In this document: positions 41,318 through 55,858 of the stretch, one piece after another
Position numbering within the stretch: position 1 is the first letter of the stretch
How the letters are laid out: each line of letters opens with the position of its first letter
NCBI RefSeq assembly: GCF_910589235.1
Contig: NC_060959.1
Location: forward strand, 496,001-560,000
Direction: 5' to 3'
DNA from: Vespa crabro
Lineage: Eukaryota > Arthropoda > Insecta > Hymenoptera > Vespidae
DNA length: 64,000 nt
The notes under the pieces: generated by a model
Database searches by the model: none
What the model was told of the DNA's origin: nothing
What the model saw: only the letters and a program-made list of their open reading frames with translations
Made by a program: the position numbers and the translations under genes

Positions 41318-43830
41318 GTCATTATCGTTTTTATTGTTATTATTAATATTATTAATTTTGTCATTATTATTATTATTATTATTATCATTATTAGACTTAT
41401 AATCGTTATTATTATTCTTATAGTGATTATCTTTATTATAGATACTATGATTAGTGTTACTATAGCTATTATATCAGCTATCGTTTTGATTGTTATTATT
41501 ATTATCGTCATAATCGCAAGTATCGTTATGATTGCTACTATTATTATTTTTATTATCAATATTATTGTTATTATTATTAACATTATTATTATTATTATGT
41601 ATATTACGTTCTTATCGTTATTATTATTATTACTATTATCGTTATTATTTTTATTATTATTAACATTATTATAGTTATTATTCTTATATTCGATATTATT
41701 ATTTTTATTAGTATCTCTATTAACATTAGCATTAGTATATTTATTATTATTATTATTTTAATTATTGTTATTATTATTATTATTATCGTTTATAATTGTT
41801 ATTATTATTATAAGTAATATCGCAATTACTATTATCGTTATTATCATTATTATCGTTATTAATGTTATTATATTTATTTTTTTCTGTATTAACATTATTA
41901 TCGTTATTATCGTTATAATTATTTTTGTTATTGTTGTTGTTATTATTATAGTCGTTATTGTTAATATTGATATTATTGTTTTTATTAGTATTATTATTAT
42001 AGTTATTATCGTTATACATATTATTATTACTAATATCTTTATGCTCTTTAAAATTGTTAATATTATTATCGATATTATGTTAATTATCGTTATTATTGCT
42101 ATCGTCATTACCGTTATTATCGTTAATATTGTTATGTTTATTATTGTTATTATTATTATTATTATGGTTATTATCTTTAATATCTTTAATAATGATATTA
42201 TTGTTATTGTTACTTGTATTATTAACGATATTATATTTATTTTCGTTATTATTATTATTATTATTATTATTATCGTTATTCTCGTTATTATCGCTAATAT
42301 TAATGTTATTATTATTGTTATTATCTTTATTATCGCTATTATCGTTATTATTATTTTTATTATTCATATCGTTATTATTGTTATTATTGTTATTATCAAT
42401 ATTTATGTTATTACTATTATTGATGTTATCGTTATTATCTTTAATATCGTTATTAATATTATTATAAAGATCTTCCATACCGTTACCATTGTTATTATTG
42501 CTATTGATACAATTGTTATTATTGGAATTATTTTTACATGTTATTAACTTTATTATCGTCATTATTATTATTATTATTATTGTTATTACCGTTATTAACA
42601 TCATTAGTGTTATTATTATTATTGTTATTACCGTTTTTATAGTTATTATTGATATCATTAATATTATTGTTATAGCTATGTATCGTTATTATCGTTGTTA
42701 TCATTGTTATTGTTATTATTATTATCATTGTCATTGTGATTATCCTTATTATCGTTATTATTTTTAATATTGTCATTATCGTTTTAATCGCTATTATTTC
42801 TATTATTATTATCGATATTAACCTTATTATCGTTATTATCGTTGTTATTGTTATTATTGTTATCGTTGTTATATTTATTATCGATACTTCTATTCATATT
42901 ATTATTGAGATTGTGGTTATTATTGTTATAATTATTGTTATTATTATCGCTATTATCACTATTATCGTTTGTATCTTTAATATCGTTATTATCTTTACTA
43001 TTGTTGTTACTATTACTACTATTATTATCAAAATCATCGTTGCTATCTTTATTATTATTATATTATTATTATTATTATTATTATTTTGATTATTATTGTT
43101 AATAATGGCGGTATTTTCCCTATTATCTTTATTATTACTATTATTATTATTATCGTTATTACTTCTATTATCGTTATCATTATTAGTAATTTAATCGTAA
43201 TTATCGTTATTATTATTATTGTTATAATCGTTATTATCTTTATTATTGTCATTTTAGTTATTATTATTATCGATATTATCATGAATATTGATATTATTGT
43301 TATCGTTAATATCGTAATTATCGTTATTACTAATATCTTTAATATCGTTATTATCGTTATTATTGTTATTAATATTATTATTATTATCTTTATAATCACG
43401 ATTATCGATATCATCATTAGTATCGTTATTATATGCATTATTATTATTATTATCGACAATATCGTTATTATCCTTATTATTATTATTATTATTGTGGTAC
43501 TTATCATTATTATTGTTACTATCGATATTAGTATAATTACTATTATCGTTATTATCGTCATTATTACTATCGTTATTTTCTCTATTATTGTATTTAATGT
43601 TATTATTATTATTTTTATTATCGATAATATCGTTAATATTATCATTATTATTATTACTATTCTTCTTTTTATCGTTAGTATTATTTTCGTTATTATCGTT
43701 ATGATCGTTATTTTCGTTAATATCGTTATAATTGTTATTACAATTATCATTATTGTGTTTTTATCGTTATTAACTTTATTATTATTACCCTTATTTATGA
43801 TTTTATCTTTATTTTTATTATGATTATATC
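41000..43830 (+). repeat. Segmental duplicate b, second copy (partner 3,440-5,690)
   Basis: This copy is collinear with the first through five anchors, in direct orientation, and is about 0.6 kb longer. It contains the 60-bp pure TTA tract at 41,253. Confidence 0.8.
41253..41312 (+). repeat. Pure TTA tract, about 60 bp
   Basis: This uninterrupted TTA run lies within duplicate b's partner region. The corresponding part of copy b near 3,865-3,890 has a much shorter run, so the tract length changed after duplication. Confidence 0.8.
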
Positions 43831-45394
43831 GTTATTATCGTTATTATCGATATTACTGTTACTATTATTTTCGGTGTTATCGTTATTATTCTTAATATAG
43901 TTATTAATATTATTATTATCGTTAGTATCGATTTTATCATTATTATTATTATTACTTTTGAACTCATTATCGTTATTATTATTATCGATATTATCGTTTT
44001 TATCTTTTATAATATGATATTTATTGTCGTTATTATCGTTATTATCATTTTATTATTATTATTACTATCGTTATTATCGATATTATTGATGTTACTACTA
44101 TTGATGTTATCGTTATTATCTTTATCGTCGTTATTAATATTGTTATTATTATCGTCATTTTCGTTATTATTGTTAATATTGCTATTATTATTATCGTTAA
44201 TATAGTTATATTTTTTATAATTATTATAGTTATTTTCTTTAATTTCGTTATTATCGAATTTATTTTTATTACTATTAACGGAATTATCGTTATTATTGTT
44301 ATTATCGTTATTAGTATTATTATTATTATTATCATAGTTATAGTTATTCTCGTTATTATCCATATTATCGTTATTATTATTAATATTAATATCAACATAA
44401 CCATTATATCGTTTTTGTATTGATGATTATTATTGTTATTATTATTAATAATATTATCGGTAGAAACGTTATTATCTTTAATTTTGTTATTATTGTTATT
44501 TTTACTTTTATTATTATCGATATTATCGTTATTATCTTTATTATTATTGTTATTTTTGGCGTTATTATCGTTATTATCGCTATCATCAATATTAAAATTA
44601 TTATTACTATCGTTATTATAGTTATTATTGTTACTATTGTTATTATTATTATCGTTATTATCTTTATGATTATTATTATTATTATCGTTATTTCGTTATT
44701 ATCGTTATTATTGCTATTATTATTATTGTTAATAACGTTATCATGGTTATTATTGTTATTATCATTATCGTTATTATCATTATTATCGATATTATTCTTA
44801 TTATTGTTATCGTTCTTATCGTTATTATCGTTAATATCGTAATAATTAATATTACTTTTGTCTTCATTATCGTTATTATTATTGTCGATATTTTCGTTAT
44901 TATCTTTATTAATATTATATCTATTGTCGTTCTTATACTTATTATAGTTATTTTCGTTAATATTGTTATTATTGTTATTATTACTATTATTATTATCGTC
45001 ATTATTGTTATTATCGTTATTATTGTTATCGCTATTTTCGTTATTATCATTATTATCGTTTTTATTATTATTATTTTTATTATCGTTATAATCGTTATTA
45101 TTTTTATCATTGTATTTAATTCTATTACTATTATCGTTATTATCTTTGTTGTCGTTGTTATTATTATTATTTTTATTATTATAGTCGTTATTATAAGTAC
45201 TATCGTCATTATTGTAATTTTTATTCTCGTCAATGTTGTTATTATTATTATCGATATTATCGTTATTATAGAAATTAATATTATTAATATTATTGTTGTT
45301 ACCGTTAATATTTTTAATATCTTAATTATTATTATTATTTTTATTATCGTTTTTTAGTTATTATCGTTATTATCGTTATTATCTCTACAAACGT

Positions 45395-45505
45395 TATTAT
45401 ATTTATTATTATTACCTTTATTATGGTTATTATTGTTACTTTCAGTATCGTAATTATCTTATTAATGCTATTATTATTATCGTTATTAACGTTATTATCT
45501 TTATT
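45395..45505 (+). repeat. Short duplicate, second copy (partner 38,809-38,915)
   Basis: This holds the same ordered landmarks as 38,809-38,915, about 6.59 kb downstream. Confidence 0.75.
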
Positions 45506-45931
45506 ATTAATAATACTATTTTCGATATTAATGTTATTATTATTATCGTTATTATCGTTATTATTAATATTATTTTCTTCGTCGTTATCAATATTATTAT
45601 TATCGTAATTATCGTTATTAGCGTTATTCTTGTAATTATTATTATTATTATTTTTATTATTATCATTATTATTGCTATTATTATCAGCCTTTTCATCTTT
45701 ATTATCTTTACTTTTGTTATTATTATCATTATTAGTAATATTATCATTATTGTCGTTATAATCGAGCTTTTAGTAATGATAATTATCATTATTAACGTTA
45801 ATATCAATGTAATATATGTTATTCTTGTTATTATTACCGTTATTATCTTTATTACCGTTGTTATTATTATTATTTTTATCGTTATTATAGATATTATTAT
45901 AATAGTTATTATTGTTATTATCGTTATTATC

Positions 45932-45970
<39 letters not shown>

Positions 45971-46341
45971 GTTATTATTATTGCCGTTTTTATATTTATT
46001 ATGGCTATTATCGTTATTATCGTTATTATCGGTATTATCGTTACTATCGTTATTATCTTTATTAATAATAATATTATTATCTTCATTATCGTTATTATCG
46101 ATATTATTTATATTAATATTGTCATTGTTATCGTTAATAATATTATTGTTATCTTTTTTATCGATATTATTGTTATTATTCCTTCTATTATTATCGTTAT
46201 ATCGTAATAATCATTATTATTGTTATTATTATTAATATTATTATCGTTCTTATAATTATAAACGTTATTATCGTTATTATTGTTATTAGTATTATCGTTA
46301 TTATTCTTTTTATTATTATTGTTTAATCTTTATTATTGTTA

Positions 46342-46344
<3 letters not shown>

Positions 46345-46392
<48 letters not shown>
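46345..46392 (+). repeat. Pure TTA tract, about 48 bp
   Basis: This is an uninterrupted TTA triplet run within block 2. Confidence 0.85.
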
Positions 46393-46394
<2 letters not shown>

Positions 46395-47144
46395 ATCGTT
46401 GTTATCTTTATTGTCGTTATTGTCGATATTGGTATTATTATTATTATCATTAATATTGCTATTATCGTTATTTTCGTTATTACCATTATAGTTATTATCG
46501 TTATTATCGTTATTATCGTTATTATCGTTATTAATGTTATTATTATTATTATTATTATCGATGTTAACGTTAATTATATTGTTATTATTATCGATATTAT
46601 CGTTATTATCGATATTGTTATCATTGATAACATCGTTATTATTAATAATATGGTTATTATAATTATCGCTATTGTCGTTAATAAACTTATTACCGCTATT
46701 ATTGTTATTATTGTTATTATTACTACTATTAATATCGTTATTATCGCTTTTAACGTTATTAGTGTTATTATTGTTATTATGACTACTATTATTATCGTTA
46801 TAATCGTTATTATCAAGTATTATTGTTATTATTATTATTATTATTGTTATTATCATTAATATCTTTATTATCGTTAATATCGTTATTTTCTCTATTATTA
46901 TTATTATTATTATTATAGTTATTATCGTTATTATCATTATTATCGTTATTATCGTCAGTATCGTTATTATTGTTATTAATATTATTGTTATTATTATCAT
47001 TATTATCGTTACTATTTTTATTATTGTTATTATCATTATCAATATTATCGATATTTTCGTATATATTATTGTTGTTGTTACCTTTACTATTGTCATTATG
47101 GATATTTTTTCTATTATTATTATCGTTATTTTCGTTATTATTGA

Positions 47145-47187
<43 letters not shown>

Positions 47188-48669
47188 GTCATTATTATCT
47201 TTATTATTGTTATTATTATTATTATTATTATCGTTATTATAGTTATTATCCTTATTATTATTATTATTATTATCGTTGTCATCGTTTTTAACCCTATTTT
47301 CTATTTTATTATTAATATTTTTTTCACTATTGTCGTTATTATTGTTTATACTGTTATTATTGTTATTATTACTTCTATTATTATTATTATTATCGTTATT
47401 ATTGTTAATATTATAATTATTAAATCTATTATTATCGTTATTATCGTTATTATCGTTATTAATGCTCTTATTATTAATATTAATAACGTTATTATCATTA
47501 TAATCGTTTTTATCGTTAATATTATTATTATTATTACCGTTATTTTCTTAATCATCGATATCATTGTTATTATTATTATCATTTACACCGTTATTATTCT
47601 TGGATTCGTTATCTTTATTATTTTTAATTATTTTATTAATGTTGTTATCGTTATTATTGCTATTATTATTATAATTATTATCGTTATTATATTTATTATT
47701 GTTATTATCATTATTGTATTTAATATTATTATCGTTTTTATTTTTAATATCGTTATAATCGCTGTTATTATTATTATTATTATTATCCTTATTAGTGTTA
47801 TTATAGTTATTATTATCATCTTCATTATCGTTATTGTTATAATCATTATTTTCGTCATTATTGTAATTATTATTACTATCGATATTATTATTGCAATTAT
47901 CGTTTTTATCGTAATCATTATTATCTTTATTTTCTTTATTCAGATCATTATTGCTATTATTATTATTATTATTATTATCGATATTATCCAATATATTGTT
48001 GTTATTATTATCCATATTTTCGTTATCCTTATTATTATTATCGTTAACATTGTTATTATCATAATTATCTTTATTATTAATATCGTTATTATAAATAAAT
48101 CGTTATTTTCTTGTTATTATTTTTAATATTGTTATTATTATCTTTATTATTATCTATATTATCGTTATTATCTTTATTATTACTATTATAATTCTTGTCA
48201 TAAATATTATTATCGTTATTAGCATTATTTTCTTTATTATCGTTATTATTTTTATTTTTTTTATCGTTATTATGGTTAATATCGTTGTTATCTTTAATAT
48301 TATTACTATTATTATCGATAATAAAATTTATATTGTTAATGGTATTATCGAAATTATCGTTAATATTGTTATTATTATTATCGAAATTATCGGTAATATC
48401 GTTCTTATCATTATTATCATTGATATCATTATTATCGTCATTATCGTTATTATTGTAATTATTTATGTCGTTATTATCGTTAATACCGTTATTATCGTAA
48501 ATACCGTTATTATCGTTTTAATCGTTACTATCGTTAATATTATTATTATTATTGTCGTTATTATTGTTAATATTGTTAATACCGTTATTTTCGTAATTAA
48601 CCTTATTATCGGTAATATTATTATTTTTATTATTATCGTAATTATCGTTATTATCGTTATTATCCTATA

Positions 48670-49190
48670 TATTATTATTATTATTATCCAACTTTCCAAT
48701 ATTATTTTTATTTTTATTACTATTAATATCGTTATTATCGTTGTTTCCGATATTATTGTCATTATTACTATTGTTATTATCGTAATTATAATTATTATAG
48801 TTATCGGTAACATCGTTATTATAGTTACTATCTTTATATCTGTTATTATTATTATCGTTATTTCGTTATTATCGTTATTTTGTTATTATCGCTATTATCG
48901 TTATTATCGTTATTATTGTTATTATTGTTTTTATTATTATTATTATTTTCGTTTTATTTATATTATCGTTATTACTGTTATTTTCATAATTACCCTTATT
49001 ATCGATATTATTGTTATTATTATTATGGATGTTATTATTATTATTCTTATAATCGTTAATATTAATTCTATAATTATCGATATTATCGTTATTATCGTTG
49101 TTATTACTATTATTATTGCCCTTATTATCGATACTATCTTTATTTTTATTACTATAATATCGTTATTATGCTTATTATAGTTATTATTGT
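48670..49190 (+). repeat. Segmental duplicate a, second copy (partner 420-910)
   Basis: This shares with the first copy the TTATTATCCA anchor at 48,681 and the TTTTTATTACTATAATATCG string at 49,143, in the same order and orientation. Confidence 0.75.
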
Positions 49191-49488
49191 TATTATTATT
49201 ATCGTTATTTTCGATATTATCGTTATTATATTTATTATGTTAATTGTTATTATTATTATTATCGTTTGTATCATTATAATCGTTATTATTTTTATTATTA
49301 TTATAATTTTTATTGTCATTATCATTATCTTTATAATCATTGTTATAGTTAATTTTATTATTATTATAAATGTTATTATCCTTATTATTGTTATTATTAT
49401 CATTATTATTTTTATCGTCATTATTATTATCTTTATAATCATTGTTATAGTTATTTTATTGTTATTATTAATGTTATTATCCTTATTA

Positions 49489-49519
<31 letters not shown>

Positions 49520-50559
49520 CGTTTTATCGTTAAAATCATTATTATTATTATTACTATTATCCTTATTTTCGTAATTATTATCAACGTTAAAACAGTATTA
49601 TCGTTATGATTGTTACTTTCGTTATTATCGTTATAATTGTTATTATTATTATAGGTATTGTCGTTAATAACTTTTTTTACTTTATTATAATTATTATCAT
49701 CATCGTTATTACAGTTATTACCGTTATAATTATTAATACTATTGTTGTCATTATCGTTATTATTATTATCGATATTATCGTTATTATCCTTATTATTGTT
49801 GTCGCTAATATCGTTATTATCGTTATTATTGTTATTATTATTATTAATACTACTATTATTATCGATATTATCATTATTATCGTTATTATTGTTATTATTG
49901 TTATTATAATTAACGTTATTTTCCTTATTATTGTTATTACATTTTTAATCGTTATTACTATTATTATTGTAATATTATTATTATTAACGATAATATCGTT
50001 CTTATAATAATTATGGTTTTTATTATCATCGTTATTATCGTTATTACTATTTTCTTTAATATCGTTATCTTTGTTATTTTCATTACCGTTATTGTCGTTA
50101 TTATTGCTATTATCATTATTTTCGTTGTTATTTCTTTTATCGTTGTTATTATAATCGCTATTATCTTTACTATCCTTATTATTATTATTGCTATTATTAT
50201 TATTAACGATATTATCGTTATTATCGTCATTACTATTATTGTTATTATCGTTATTATTGTTATTATCGTTATTATCGTTATTATCGTTAATATAGTTGTT
50301 ATCTTTATTATTATTATTACTTTTATCGTTATCATAGTAATAAACGTTATTATTATTATTATTGTTATCGTTTTTATGGACAATATTGATATTATTACTA
50401 CTAATATTATCGTTATTATCGTCATTAAAGTTATTATTATTTTCATTATTATTATTAGTATTTGTGTCGTGATTATCTTTATTATCGTTATTATTCTTTT
50501 TATTCTTTCGTTAATATCGATATTATTGTTGTTTTTATTACCGTTATTGTCTTTATTAT

Positions 50560-53085
50560 AGTTATTATTCTTAATATTGATATAATTATCTCTATTATTA
50601 TCGTTATTATTGTCATTACCGTTTTTATGGGTATTAATGTTATTGTTAATATTATCATTATTATCGTTGTTATTTTTATTATAGTTATTATTATTATCAA
50701 TATTATCGATATTTTCGTATATATTATTGTTGTTGATATCGTTATTAGGGTCATTATTGTTATTATTACTATTATTATTAGCGTTATTATCGTTATTATT
50801 GATATTATTATTATTATTATTATTATTATTCGTATTATTATTGTCGTTATTATCTTTAATATTGTTATTATTATTATTATTATTATCGTTATTATCGGTT
50901 TTATTATGATTAATATTATTATTATTATCGATATTATTATTATTATATAAGTTTGTATCATTATTATAGTTATTTTAGTTATTTCTTGTATTAATATTAT
51001 CGATAATAACATAATTAACGTTATTATTGCAATTATTATATCGTTATTATAGTTAATATCGATATTATGGATATTATTGTTATTATTGTTATTATTACTA
51101 CTATTATTATGCTTATTATCGTTATTATCGTTATAATTGTTATTATTTTTATTTATACTATAATTATTATCGTTATTATCGTTATTATCAGTATAATCCT
51201 CATTATTATAAATATTATTTTCTTTAATAAGATGTAATTGTTATAATCGTTATTATTGATTTTATTATTATCGTTATTATCGTTATTATCGTTATTATAT
51301 TTAGTATTACTATTATTATTATTGTTATTATCGTTGTTATCGTTATTATTGTCATTATGATTATCGATATTATCGTTATTATCGTTATTATTATTGTTAA
51401 TATTATTATCGTTATTAGGCTTATTATCGTTATTATTGTTATTATTACTATAGTTATTAACGTTATTATCGTTATTATTATTACCTTATAATCGATATTA
51501 TCGTTACTATCGTTATTATTGTTATTACTATTATTATAATTATTATCGTTATTATCGTTATTATTGTTATTACTTTTATAATTATTATTATCGTTATTAT
51601 AGTTATTATTAATATAGTTTTTATCGTTATTATCGATATTGTTTTCATTGTTATTAATTCTATTATTATTATCATTATTAGCGTTATTATAGTTGTTGTT
51701 ATTATTTTTATTATTATTGTCGTTATTATATATATTATCGTTATTATTATTATTATTATTGTCGTTAATATTGTTTTTATTATCATCGATATCATCGTTA
51801 TTATCGTTATTAATATTATTGTTATTACCTTCATTTTTTTTATTATTATTATTATTATCGTTTTTCTTCGTTATTATATTTATTAACATTATTATTTTTA
51901 TTATTATTATCTTTATTATCGTTATTATTGTTACTTTCTATTTTGTTATTATCGTTATTATTGCTATTATTATTATCGTTATTAATGTTATTATTATTAT
52001 CGTTATTATAGCAATTATCGATATTATCGTTATCATTATTATTATTATTATCGTCAGTATCATTACTATTATTATCGTCATTATCGTTATTATCGTTATT
52101 ATTGTTATTACTAGTATTATCATTATAATCGGTTTTATCGTTATTATTGCTATTATTATTTTAATTATTAACGTAATTTTCATTTATAATTTTATTATTA
52201 ATATCGTTATTATAGTTATTATCGTTAATATTATAATTATTTTTATTGTCGTTATTATCGTTGTTATCGTTATTATTGTCTTTATTATAACCGTTATTAT
52301 CTTCTTTATTATTAATATTATTATTAATAACGTTATTATCGTTATTATCATTTATATCATTATTATTATTAAGGTGAATATCGTAATTATCGTTAATATC
52401 TTTATTATAGTTAATATTTTTATTTTTACTACTGTTATTATCGTTATAATCATTGTTATCGCTATTATTATATATTATTATCGATATTATCGTTAATATC
52501 GTTGTTATCTTTATTATTAATATTATTATTATTATTATAATTATTATTATTATCGTAATTATCGTTATTATCGTTAGTAATGTTATTATTGTTATTATTA
52601 CTACAATTATTATTCTCGATATAATTATTTTTGTTTTTATTGTTAATATTGTTTTCAATATTAATATGATTATCGTTATTATCGTCATTACCGTTATTAT
52701 TGTTTTATTATTATTGTTATTATCTTTATTATTGTTTTTATCGATATTATTCTCATTATTACAGATGTTATCGTTATTATCCTTAATATCGATATCAATA
52801 TTATTTTTATTATCGTCATTATCGTTATCATCGTTATTATTGTTATTGTTACTGTTTTTATTATCAAAGTTATTATTTTGCGTTATTATCGTTTTATTGT
52901 TACTAATATTATTATTAGTATGGTTATAATCGTTATTATCGTTATTATTATTATTACAATTATTATTATCAATATTATCATTAATATTGTTCTCGTCATA
53001 ACCGTTATTATCTTTATTATTGTTATTATTATTAACATTACCACTATTATTATCGTTATTATGCAAATTATGGTTATTAATATTA

Positions 53086-53119
<34 letters not shown>

Positions 53120-54397
53120 CATTCTCGTCATTATTTTTAATAATTTCTTTATTATCGATATTATAGTTATCATCGTTATTATTATTATCGTTATTATCGT
53201 TACTTTCGTTATTATTGCTATTAATATTATTATTAATATCGAAATTATGTATAATAATGTTACTATTATTACTGATATTATCGTTATTATCCTGATTATA
53301 ATTATAGTTAATATTGTTATAATCATTAGCATTATTATCGTTATTAACGTTATTATTGTTGTTATCTTTATTATTATTATAATTATTATTGTAAATATCG
53401 TTCTTATCGTTATTAACATTACTAGTGTTATCGTTATTATCGTTATTATTGTTATTACTTTTTATTATTATTATTATTATTTTCTTTTATATACTATTAT
53501 ATACTATTATTATCTATATTATTGTTATTATCGTTATATTCGTTATTATCGTTATTATCGTTATTATTATTATTACTATTGTCGTTATTATCGTTAATAT
53601 TATTATCGTTATTATCATAAATATCGTTATAAGTATGAGTAATATTGTCGTTATTATTGTTAATATTATCAGCGTTATAATCTTTATTATCGTTATTATT
53701 CTTATAATTGCTATTATCTTTATTGATATTATCATCATAATCGTTGTTATCGTTATTATCGATATTATCGTTAAAATCGTTATTATCTTTATTAATGTAG
53801 TCGTTATTATCGTTATTACCTTTATTTTCGTTATTATTATTATCGATTATATCGTTAATATTGTTATTATTATTATGGCGATAATCATCATTATCGTTCT
53901 TATCGTTATTATTGATATTATCGTTATTATCGTTAAAATCATTAATAATTTTAATATTATTATTATTATTATTATTCTTATTGTTATTATTATTACCGTT
54001 AATATCGATATTATCGTTATTATTATTATTACTATTATCGTTATTATCATTATTATTATTATTACTATTATTATCGTTATATTCGTTATGATCGTAATTA
54101 TCGTTATTATTATTATTACTATTCTGGTTATTATCGTTAATAATATTATTAAAATTGTCGTAATTATCGTTAATATTATTACGTTAGTCTTTATTATCGT
54201 TATTATCGTTATTATTGTTATTATAATTATAATTATTATTATCGTTAATATCGATATTATCTTTATTATTTTTATTACTATTGTCGTAATTATCATTAAC
54301 ATTGTTATCGTCATAATCGTTATTATCCTTATTATCGTTATTGTTTTTATCATTGCTATTATTGCTATTATTATTATCGTTATTATCGTTATTATCG

Positions 54398-54432
<35 letters not shown>

Positions 54433-55826
54433 GTCGTCATTACCTTTATTATCGTTATTATTATTATTATTATTATCGTTAATATTGTTATTATTATTAT
54501 CGTTATTATCTTTATTATCGTTATTATTACTATTGTTATTATTGTTTTTATCGCTAATATGGTTATTATCTTTATTATTATTATTATTATTATTATCATT
54601 ATTATCCTTGTTAACGTTATTATTTTTATTATTATCATCTTTATTTTCGTTAATATTGTCTTTTTAATATCGTTATTATCGCTATTATTGCTATTATTAT
54701 GATAACTTTAATCGTTATTATAATTATTATCATTTTTATCGTAAATGTTTTCATTATTATTATTTTTACTATCGTTGTTAATATTATTATTATTATCGTT
54801 ATTAACGTTACTATCTTTAATATAATTATAGCTATTATCTTTAATTATTTTATTATTATTATCGTTGTTATCGTAATTATTGTTATTATCGTAATTTATA
54901 ATATTTTCATCGTCATTATCGTTATTATTATTATCGTTAGTAACGTTATTATTGTTTTTTCTATTATTTTTTTCGTTATTATCATTATTATTGCTATTAT
55001 TATTACCGTTATTGTAAGTATTATAATTATCTTTATTATCATTATTTTCATAATGATTGTTAAGATATTATCGTTGTCATCGTTATTATCTTTACTTTTG
55101 TTATTAGTTTTATAATTATTAATGTTATTATCGTTGTTATAGTTACAATTCTTAGTAATAATTTCGTTAATGTCGTTATTATTGTTTTATTTATTATCGT
55201 TATTATCGATATTAATGTTATTATCGTTATTATGATAATCGTTCTTATCGTTATTATCGGTATTATCGTTAATATCGTTATTATCTTTATTATTATTATT
55301 ATTATCCTTTTTATCGTAATTTTCCTTATTATTATAATTAATATTGGCGTTATTTTCGATAATATTATTATCGTTATTTTCTTCATTATCGTTATTATTG
55401 TTATTATTCCTACAATTTTTATCGTTATTATCGATAGTAACATTATTATCATTTTTATCGTTATTATTATTATTATTATTATTACCGTCATTATCGCTAT
55501 TATTATAACTGTTACTTTCGAAATTAATTATAATTATTATTATCGTAATTATCGTTATTATCATTATCGCTATTATTTTTATTATCGTTGTTTTCGTTAT
55601 TATCGTTATTATTATAATCGTTATTATCGTTATTATCGCTATTATTATTTTTGTTATTGTTAATATAGTTTTGTTACAGTTAATATAGTAGATAATATTA
55701 TCGTTAATATCTTTATTATAATTACCGCTATAATCGTTATTATCGTTATTACCGTTATTATTATTTTTTTTATTATCATTATTATCGTTATTATTATAGT
55801 CGTTATTATCGTTATTATCGTTATTA

Positions 55827-55858
<32 letters not shown>

